From positions 1 through 33,622 of the forward strand of contig CANPYG010000026.1 in the NCBI GenBank assembly GCA_947588205.1: a stretch of DNA of 33,622 nt, given 5' to 3'. Source of the DNA: an uncultured Acetatifactor sp. (GTDB lineage Bacteria; Bacillota; Clostridia; Lachnospirales; Lachnospiraceae). The position numbers were made by a program, and so were the translations under genes. The notes under the pieces were generated by a model. It did no database searches and was not told the origin of the DNA. It saw only the letters and a list, made by a program, of their open reading frames with translations. Positions 28,049-33,622 of the stretch are shown here, one piece after another (the stretch's first letter is position 1; each line of letters starts with the position of its first letter).

Positions 28049-28204
28049 CTTGATTTTTGAAAATGTAAAAATATATAAATAGAATAATGTTCAGCCTCCC
28101 TTTAGCATGTGTAAAATTGACAAAAAAATGTCCTTAAATTTTGGAATTATATAAATATTATAACTGAAAATGGGAAAAAGCTTACATTTTTTCTGCTTTA
28201 AATA
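28049..28204. other. AT-rich divergent intergenic core between murC and glgC
   Basis: No gene. A TTGACA at 28117 has no -10 at a proper distance. No clear operator is visible. Confidence 0.5.
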
Positions 28205-28233
28205 TTCACTTTCTCGAAAGGTTGTGTTATAAT
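28205..28233 (+). promoter_or_regulatory. Promoter of glgC-glgD
   Basis: TTCACT (28205-28210), 17 bp, and a perfect TATAAT (28228-28233) extended by TGT. The start near 28240 gives a leader of about 130 bases. Confidence 0.75.
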
Positions 28234-28371
28234 GGATGTACCATAACAGGTAGTAGGTAGGCAACCGATCAAAATTCTTTCATTTTTGAGTTCCGTTTCC
28301 CGGGCAGATTCACGGATTTTTGTACGCATCAGCGGAAGCGGAGGTTGTCAGGCCGGATTGAGGTGATATAT

Positions 28372-29640
28372 ATGATCAAGAAAGAAATGATCGCCATGCT
28401 TCTTGCGGGCGGTCAGGGCAGCCGGCTGGGAGTGCTCACTTCCAAAGTCGCAAAACCAGCAGTTTCCTTTGGGGGAAAGTACCGCATCATTGATTTTCCG
28501 CTTTCCAACTGTATCAATTCAGGCGTCGATACGGTCGGTGTACTTACCCAGTATCAGCCCCTTCGGCTGAATACACATATTGGAATCGGTATTCCCTGGG
28601 ACCTGGACCGTAACATCGGGGGCGTGACCGTTTTGCCGCCCTATGAGAGGAGTACGAACAGCGAATGGTATACCGGTACTGCAAATGCCATATATCAGAA
28701 TCTTGATTATATGGAAAGCTATCATCCTGATTATGTGCTGATCCTGTCAGGGGATCATATCTACAAGATGGATTATGAGGTTATGCTGGACTTCCACCAG
28801 AAGAACGGTGCGGAGGTGACCATTGCGGTGATGCCTGTTCCCATTGAAGAGGCGAGCCGCTTTGGCATCATGATCGCAGATGAGAACCACCTCATTACAG
28901 AGTTCGAGGAGAAGCCCGCCCACCCCAGAAGCAATCTTGCCAGCATGGGCATATATATTTTTAACTGGAAGACCCTGAAAGAAGCGCTGATCGCTATGGC
29001 AGACCAACCCGCCCTGGATTTTGGCAAGCATGTCATTCCGTATTGTCATGAAAAGGGAGCGCCTCTCTACGCCTATGAATTTACCGGCTACTGGAAGGAT
29101 GTAGGAACCCTTAGTTCTTATTGGGAAGCCAATATGGAGCTGATTGATCTTGTTCCTGAGTTCAACCTGTATGAAGAGTACTGGAAGATCTACACCAAGA
29201 GCGAGATACTGCCGCCCCAGTATGTATCGGACTCAAGTGCAGTGGAACGTTGTATCATCGGCGAGGGTTCAGATATCTATGGGGAGGTGTACAACTCCGT
29301 GATTGGCTGCGGTGTTACCATTGGTAAAGGCAGCGTTGTTCGCGACTCCATCATTATGAATCAGACCTCTATCGGGGAAGGATGCGAGGTGAATAAGGCG
29401 ATCATCGCAGAAAATGTTTCCGTCGGGAACCATGTCCGTCTGGGCGTTGGGGAAGAGAAGGAGAACGAGACTGCGCCGCATATTTACAACCAGGGTCTTG
29501 TTACCGTAGGGGAGAAGAGCGTTATCCCGGATGGAGTCAGTGTAGGCAAGAATACGGTGATTTTTGGAGAAACAGAAAGAAAAGATTATCCGGATTCTTT
29601 TCTTGCCGGCGGCAAATCATTGATTAAGGCAGGTGAGTGA
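28372..29640 (+). CDS. glgC: Glucose-1-phosphate adenylyltransferase, catalytic subunit
   Basis: 422 residues from the ATG at 28372, set by AGGTGAT just upstream; a TTG at 28345 in the same frame has no ribosome site. It makes ADP-glucose from ATP and glucose-1-phosphate, the first committed step of glycogen synthesis. The nucleotide loop [26 protein letters not shown] with the catalytic Asp, EFEEKPAHP for sugar phosphate, and a C-terminal left-handed beta-helix of hexapeptide repeats are complete. It overlaps glgD by 4 bp, so the two are translated together. Confidence 0.97.
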   Translation: MIKKEMIAMLLAGGQGSRLGVLTSKVAKPAVSFGGKYRIIDFPLSNCINSGVDTVGVLTQYQPLRLNTHIGIGIPWDLDRNIGGVTVLPPYERSTNSEWYTGTANAIYQNLDYMESYHPDYVLILSGDHIYKMDYEVMLDFHQKNGAEVTIAVMPVPIEEASRFGIMIADENHLITEFEEKPAHPRSNLASMGIYIFNWKTLKEALIAMADQPALDFGKHVIPYCHEKGAPLYAYEFTGYWKDVGTLSSYWEANMELIDLVPEFNLYEEYWKIYTKSEILPPQYVSDSSAVERCIIGEGSDIYGEVYNSVIGCGVTIGKGSVVRDSIIMNQTSIGEGCEVNKAIIAENVSVGNHVRLGVGEEKENETAPHIYNQGLVTVGEKSVIPDGVSVGKNTVIFGETERKDYPDSFLAGGKSLIKAGE

Positions 29641-30761
29641 CAGTGAGAGCGATTGGAATTGTTTTGGCTGGCGGCAACAGCCACAGAATGGGCGCTTTGT
29701 CCAGGAACCGCGCGGTGTGTGCCATGCCGGTGGCGGGCAGCTACAGGGGGATTGATTTTACCCTGAGCAACATGTCCAATTCCCATATCCAGAAGGTAGC
29801 TGTCTTCACACAGTACAATGCCCGGAGCCTGAATGAGCATTTAAGTTCCTCCAAATGGTGGGACTTTGGGCGAAAGCAGGGCGGTCTGTATGTGTTCACG
29901 CCTGCTGTGACAGCAGAGAACAGCAACTGGTACCGGGGAACGGCGGATGCGATCTGGCAGAACCTGTCCTTCCTAAAGAGCAGTCATGAACCTTATGTAG
30001 TCATTGCATCCGGCGATTGTGTCTATAAGCTGGATTTCAATGCGGTGCTGGAGTACCACATCGAGAAGAAGGCGGATATCACGGTGGTGTGCCGGGATAT
30101 GGAGCCCGGGATCGGCGTGGAGCGGTTTGGAACCGTCCGCATGAATGAGGACAACCGCATTGAAGAGTTTGAAGAAAAGCCCCTGCATGCCAAGACCCGC
30201 ACAATTTCCTGCGGTATCTATGTCATCCGCCGCCGCCAGCTCATCGAGATGATCGAGAAGTGCGCGGAAGAGGACAGATACGATTTTGTCAGGGATATTC
30301 TGGTCCGCTACAAGGAGCTGAAACGCATCTATGGGTACAAAATCACGGACTACTGGAGGAATATCGCTTCAGTGGAGGACTATTATGACACCAATATGGA
30401 TTTTTTGAAGCCAGAGGTGCGGGACTATTTCTTTAAGCAGTATCCGGATATCTACTCTAAGGTAGATGATCTGCCTCCTGCGAAGTACAATGTCGGGGCA
30501 AAGATTAAGAACAGCCTGATCTCCAGTGGCTGTATCGTCAATGGCGTAGTGGAGAATTCCGTGATTTTTAAGAAGAGTTATATCGGCAACAATTGTGTGA
30601 TCAAGAACTCCATTGTCCTGAACGACGTTTATATCGGGGACAATACGCATATTGAAAACTGTATCGTGGAAAGCCGCGGTACGATCCATGCCGGCTCCCG
30701 TTACGTCGGGGAAGACGGCATAAGAGTAGTAGTGGAAAAGAACGCAAGGTATGTGATCTGA
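29637..30761 (+). CDS. glgD: Glucose-1-phosphate adenylyltransferase regulatory subunit GlgD
   Basis: 374 residues from GTG at 29637 (ATGA-like overlap with the glgC stop) or GTG at 29643. In Firmicutes GlgD pairs with GlgC and raises its activity. The nucleotide loop is altered ([21 protein letters not shown] in place of the GlgC loop), as expected for the poorly catalytic partner. [10 protein letters not shown] and FEEKPLH remain. The C-terminal hexapeptide repeat region is shorter than in GlgC. Three hairpins follow the stop. Confidence 0.94.
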   Translation: MTVRAIGIVLAGGNSHRMGALSRNRAVCAMPVAGSYRGIDFTLSNMSNSHIQKVAVFTQYNARSLNEHLSSSKWWDFGRKQGGLYVFTPAVTAENSNWYRGTADAIWQNLSFLKSSHEPYVVIASGDCVYKLDFNAVLEYHIEKKADITVVCRDMEPGIGVERFGTVRMNEDNRIEEFEEKPLHAKTRTISCGIYVIRRRQLIEMIEKCAEEDRYDFVRDILVRYKELKRIYGYKITDYWRNIASVEDYYDTNMDFLKPEVRDYFFKQYPDIYSKVDDLPPAKYNVGAKIKNSLISSGCIVNGVVENSVIFKKSYIGNNCVIKNSIVLNDVYIGDNTHIENCIVESRGTIHAGSRYVGEDGIRVVVEKNARYVI

Positions 30762-30802
30762 GAATGGCTGCAAACGAATCCCGCGGGCAGCGGCTCAGAA
30801 TC

Positions 30803-30881
30803 CCCGCTTTTACAGGCGGGAAGAGATCCCTTGCAGGAGCGCTCCTGTAAGGGGAAGGGTTCCCGGACGGGAATCTTTGTT
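30803..30881 (+). terminator. Three successive hairpins after glgD, probable terminator
   Basis: CCCGC/GCGGG (30803-30820); a loopless 13-bp palindrome with one G-T pair, CCCTTGCAGGAGC then its partner (30828-30853); and TTCCCG-GA-CGGGAA (30860-30873) followed by TCTTTGTT. The last has a T-rich tail and may be the terminator proper. Confidence 0.6.
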
Positions 30882-31015
30882 ACAAGAACAAAAAAACAAT
30901 AGTTCAGTCGTACCTCCACGCACAGACTAGCACGATTTGACACAATTTTCGGGATAGTCGACTGACGCAGTTGATAGGTTACTGTAGCATTGGTAAATGG
31001 ACGGAGGTATGCTGT

Positions 31016-31024
31016 TGGTATAAC
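31016..31024 (+). promoter_or_regulatory. Candidate extended -10 promoter of spoVG
   Basis: TGGTATAAC with TATAAC at 31019-31024. No -35 at a normal distance is convincing, and no sigmaH pattern (AGGA...GAAT), which controls spoVG in Bacillus, is seen. The 30882-31015 stretch shows nothing else. Confidence 0.35.
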
Positions 31025-31075
31025 TGCATCCCCTCGTACAGATACTAAAATCAAAGTTACATGGGGGTCAAACGA

Positions 31076-31357
31076 ATGCAGATTACAGATGTTAGAGTTC
31101 GCAAGATCGCGAAAGAGGGTAAGATGAAGGCTATTGTGTCGATCACGCTGGATGATGAATTTGTGGTTCATGACATCAAGGTGATTGAGGGTGAAAAGGG
31201 ATTATTTATCGCCATGCCCAGCAAAAAGGCTTCTGATGGGGAATACAGGGATATCGCCCATCCCATCAATTCAGCGACGAGGGAGAGCATCCAGAAGATC
31301 ATTCTGGAGCACTATGAGAACGCAATGGAGGAACCTGAAGAAGAGCCGGAAGCATAG
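31076..31357 (+). CDS. spoVG: SpoVG family regulatory protein
   Basis: 93 residues from the ATG at 31076, chosen because the family starts [11 protein letters not shown]; an ATG at 31061 would overlap the GGGGGT ribosome site. SpoVG is a small nucleic-acid-binding regulator of septation, envelope and virulence functions. [25 protein letters not shown] and [10 protein letters not shown] are conserved, and the acidic tail (EEPEEEPEA) is variable in the family. It is a single-gene unit ended by the terminator at 31414. Confidence 0.96.
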   Translation: MQITDVRVRKIAKEGKMKAIVSITLDDEFVVHDIKVIEGEKGLFIAMPSKKASDGEYRDIAHPINSATRESIQKIILEHYENAMEEPEEEPEA

Positions 31358-31413
31358 GGGATATGTGGGTTACAATCGTATTGAAAATGACTAGTTGCAT
31401 GAGACATAAAATG

Positions 31414-31452
31414 AGCCGGAGAAGCCTGAGGAAAAGGGTTTCTCCGGCTTTT
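31414..31452 (+). terminator. Rho-independent terminator of spoVG
   Basis: AGCCGGAGAA (31414-31423) pairs with TTCTCCGGCT (31440-31449), followed by TTT. A 10-bp perfect stem with a 16-base loop. Confidence 0.85.
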
Positions 31453-31475
31453 GATGTGCCGGGTGTTTTTTTTGC

Positions 31476-31504
31476 TTGATTATTTCTGCGGCTTTGTTTA
31501 TACT
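31476..31504 (+). promoter_or_regulatory. SigmaA promoter of pth-mfd
   Basis: TTGATT (31476-31481), 17 bp, TATACT (31499-31504). The start near 31511 leaves about 85 bases to the pth ATG. Confidence 0.7.
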
Positions 31505-31595
31505 ATATTTTTGCAGGAAAAAATCTGTTTTTTCATAGAAAGAATTGGAAGCTTAAAATCCGGGAGGCTTCTTTTTGATATTGTGGAGGTATAGG

Positions 31596-32171
31596 ATGTA
31601 TATCATCGTCGGTTTGGGAAATCCGTCCAGGGAGTATGAAAATACGAGACATAACGTAGGGTTTGATGTGATCGATGCCCTGGCGGGGAAGGAGGGCGTC
31701 CGCATGCTGGAAAAAAAGCATAAGGCCGTCATCGGTAAAGGGAATATCGCCGGGAACGCCGTGATCCTGGCAAAGCCCCAGACCTATATGAACTTAAGTG
31801 GGGAGAGCGTAAGGGAGCTGGTATCCTTTTATAAGGCGGACGAGAAGACCCAGCTTATTGTGGTATCCGACGATGTGAGCCTGGACCTGGGGCAGATCAG
31901 GGTCCGTAAGAAGGGCAGCGCCGGGGGGCACAACGGTCTGAAAAATATTATTGCAAATCTGGGGCACGATGAATTCATCCGTGTCCGGATGGGCGTTGGA
32001 AAGAAGCCGGAGCATTATGACCTGGTGAACTATGTGCTGGGGCATTTTACAAAGGAAGAGAGGAAGGTTATGGATGCAGCGGCAGGAGAGGCTGTGCAGG
32101 CCATAGAGGTGATCCTTTCGGAGGGGCCGGAGGCGGCCATGAACCGGTTTAACCGGAAGAATGAGGCGTAG
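31596..32171 (+). CDS. pth: Peptidyl-tRNA hydrolase
   Basis: 191 residues; TGGAGGT lies six bases before the ATG. It releases tRNA from dropped-off peptidyl-tRNA. VGLGNPSREYENTRHNVGFDVID contains the substrate Asn and catalytic His; KPQTYMNLSGESV and SDDVSLDLGQIRVRKKGSAGGHNGLKNI are complete. It ends at the usual place (AAMNRFN plus a few residues). The pth-mfd order is conserved in Firmicutes. A tandem repeat array fills the gap to mfd. Confidence 0.97.
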   Translation: MYIIVGLGNPSREYENTRHNVGFDVIDALAGKEGVRMLEKKHKAVIGKGNIAGNAVILAKPQTYMNLSGESVRELVSFYKADEKTQLIVVSDDVSLDLGQIRVRKKGSAGGHNGLKNIIANLGHDEFIRVRMGVGKKPEHYDLVNYVLGHFTKEERKVMDAAAGEAVQAIEVILSEGPEAAMNRFNRKNEA

Positions 32172-32192
32172 CAGAGGAACTGCAGGCGAAGC

Positions 32193-32336
32193 AGGAAGAT
32201 TGTGCGGCACAGGAAGATCGTTCGGAACAGGAAGATCGTGCGGAACAGGAAGATTGTGCGGAACAGGAAGATCGTGCGGAACAGGAAGATCGTGCGAAAT
32301 AGGAAGGTCGCATGAAACAGTTAGATTGTGCGGAAT
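32193..32336. repeat. 18-bp tandem array, eight copies, between pth and mfd
   Basis: Units of the form AGGAAGATCGTGCGGAAC start at 32193, 32211, 32229, 32247, 32265, 32283, 32301 and 32319. The middle four are nearly identical; the last two are decayed. No spacers separate the units. Because 18 is a multiple of three, several frames stay open across it, but none carries a gene start. Confidence 0.97.
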
Positions 32337-32353
32337 AGAAAGCGAGGAAGCAT

Positions 32354-33622
32354 ATGCAGGCATTAGTCGCCCCTCTTAGGGAGCTGGCGGAATTTGGCGA
32401 GATGAAGGATGCGATCCGGAAAAAACTTACTCCCGTGGCGGTTACGGGCTGTGTGGATTCCCAGAAGCTGCATTTGGTCTATGGGCTGGCGGAAGGGAGG
32501 AAGGTGAAGGTCATCGTCACCTACAGCGACCTGAAAGCCAGGGAGATGTATGAGGAATATCAGTTTTATGACCATAATGCTTATCTGTATCCTGCAAAGG
32601 ATCTGATCTTTTTCCAGGCAGATATTCATGGCAATCAGCTGACCAGGGAACGGGTGCGCACCCTCCGCAGGATCCTGGAGGGAAAGCCCCTGACCATTAT
32701 CACCACCTATGCCGCCCTGATGACGCCCCAGGTGATGTGGGATAAGAAGGAGGATGTCATAGAGCTTTTTCAGGGGGAGGAGCTGGATTATCATGCCATT
32801 TCCCGGAAGCTGGTGGATATGGGCTATGAAAAGGTCTATCAGGTGGAGAAACCGGGTCAGTTTTCCATCCGGGGAGGAATTCTGGACGTATTTGACCTGA
32901 CGGAGGAAAATCCGGTCCGCATCGAGCTGTGGGGGGATGAGATCGACTCCATCCGCAGCTTTGATCTTTTGAGCCAGCGTTCCATTGAGAGGCTGGAGAG
33001 CTTTTCCATTTATCCTGCCTCAGAGTTCGTGCTTTCCGATGAGGGGATTCGAAAAGGTCTTGCAAAAATAGAGAAGGATGCCAGGTATCAGGAGAAGGTG
33101 TTTCGGGACGCCCATCAGCCTGAGGAAGCCCAGCGTATCCTCACTCAGGTGCGAGATTTAAAAGAGGAGCTGGAGGAGCTGCGTTCCTATACCAATCTGG
33201 AAAGCTATATCCGGTATTTTTATGAGGACACGCTGACTTTGCCCGGACTTCTTGCAAGGACGGGGGAAAGCCTGGTCTTTTTCCTGGATGAGCCGGCCAG
33301 GCTTAAGGAGCAGGGGGAAGCGGTGGAGCTGGAATTCAGGGAGAGCATGGAGCAGCGCGCCAGGAAGGGATATGTCCTTCCCGGGCAGATGAATGTCCTG
33401 TACAGCGCGGAGCAGACAGCGGCGGAGCTTTTACGGTCCCCTGTGGTGACGCTTTCCGCGCTGGAAGCACGGAACGGGCTTTTTAAGGCGGAGAGGCGCT
33501 TCGACCTTGAGACCAGGAGCGTTTCTTCCTATAACAACAGTTTTGAATCCCTGGTAAGGGACCTGCAGATGTATAAGCGCAAAAAATACCGGGTGCTCCT
33601 TCTGTCCGGTTCCAGGACCAGG
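32354..33622 (+). CDS. mfd: Transcription-repair coupling factor, N-terminal 423 codons
   Basis: Starts with ATG at 32354 after GAGGAAG and is open to the window end. Mfd removes RNA polymerase stalled at lesions and recruits UvrA. The visible part is the UvrB-like N-terminal module: TYSDLKAREMYEEYQFY, YPAKDLIFFQADIHGNQLTRERV, TTYAALMTP, then GQFSIRGGILDVFDLTEENPVRIELWGDEIDSIRSFD and SQRSIE. The RNA polymerase-binding and RecG-like translocase domains lie beyond the edge. Probably cotranscribed with pth despite the repeat array. Confidence 0.96.
   Translation, partial: MQALVAPLRELAEFGEMKDAIRKKLTPVAVTGCVDSQKLHLVYGLAEGRKVKVIVTYSDLKAREMYEEYQFYDHNAYLYPAKDLIFFQADIHGNQLTRERVRTLRRILEGKPLTIITTYAALMTPQVMWDKKEDVIELFQGEELDYHAISRKLVDMGYEKVYQVEKPGQFSIRGGILDVFDLTEENPVRIELWGDEIDSIRSFDLLSQRSIERLESFSIYPASEFVLSDEGIRKGLAKIEKDARYQEKVFRDAHQPEEAQRILTQVRDLKEELEELRSYTNLESYIRYFYEDTLTLPGLLARTGESLVFFLDEPARLKEQGEAVELEFRESMEQRARKGYVLPGQMNVLYSAEQTAAELLRSPVVTLSALEARNGLFKAERRFDLETRSVSSYNNSFESLVRDLQMYKRKKYRVLLLSGSRTR

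Noticed and set aside
28117..28122. TTGACA as a second glgC promoter
   Set aside because: No -10 sequence at 16-18 bp; the TTCACT/TATAAT pair at 28205-28233 is better.
32193..32336. CRISPR array
   Set aside because: Units abut without unique spacers, are only 18 bp long, and no cas gene is near.
32161..32379. Plus-strand CGTGRS-repeat frame and minus-strand LPVPHD-repeat frame over the pth-mfd spacer
   Set aside because: Both are produced by the 18-bp array staying open in several frames; neither has a proper start signal.

Overview
The window looks like chromosome of a Lachnospiraceae-type clostridium. The evidence is the glgC-glgD pair, spoVG, DnaD and DnaI-like helicase-loading genes, strong AGGAGG ribosome sites, frequent GTG/TTG starts, and the gene order tsaC-rpiB-upp-atp, which resembles the ywlC...ywlF...upp-atp order known in Bacillus. 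No tRNA, rRNA, CRISPR array or insertion sequence was recognised.

Layout. 1-958 (-): a Rpn/PD-(D/E)XK 'transposase' nuclease with a repeat-built N-terminus, cut by the window edge. 959-1723: a gene-free regulatory stretch with inverted repeats and a good promoter. 1724-4270: a PL11 rhamnogalacturonan lyase without a signal peptide. 4388-6663: tsaC (disrupted), rpiB, upp. 6718-8390: a PcsB-like/SleB-like cell-wall hydrolase and, convergent to it, a DUF402 protein. 8495-16893: a complete F-type ATP synthase operon (two small membrane genes, then atpB-E-F-H-A-G-D-C), a small hypothetical gene and a terminator. 16979-22264: a large membrane-anchored protein of unknown function and a YetA/PcRGLX-like lyase. 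On the minus strand follow bioY, the dnaD-dnaI-prs operon and murC. Back on plus: glgC-glgD, spoVG, pth and the start of mfd, which runs off the right edge.

How the genes work together. Most of the window is housekeeping: energy conservation (a predicted Na+-type ATP synthase), pyrimidine salvage and PRPP supply, helicase loading, murein precursor synthesis, glycogen synthesis, translation quality control and transcription-coupled repair. Two pectin (rhamnogalacturonan-I) lyases, both apparently cytoplasmic, are embedded in it.

Things that stand out: (1) a cluster of DnaA boxes in the murC/dnaD intergenic region, including three abutting 9-mers and two perfect TTATCCACA boxes; (2) a 94-bp duplicated hairpin array between atpE and atpF; (3) a tsaC gene that has lost about 52-58 bp around its conserved ESTIVD...RPG segment; (4) short-period (12, 18, 19 bp) tandem arrays that have arisen independently at many gene ends, linkers and spacers; (5) an unknown surface protein ending in what looks like a catalytically dead C39-like domain.
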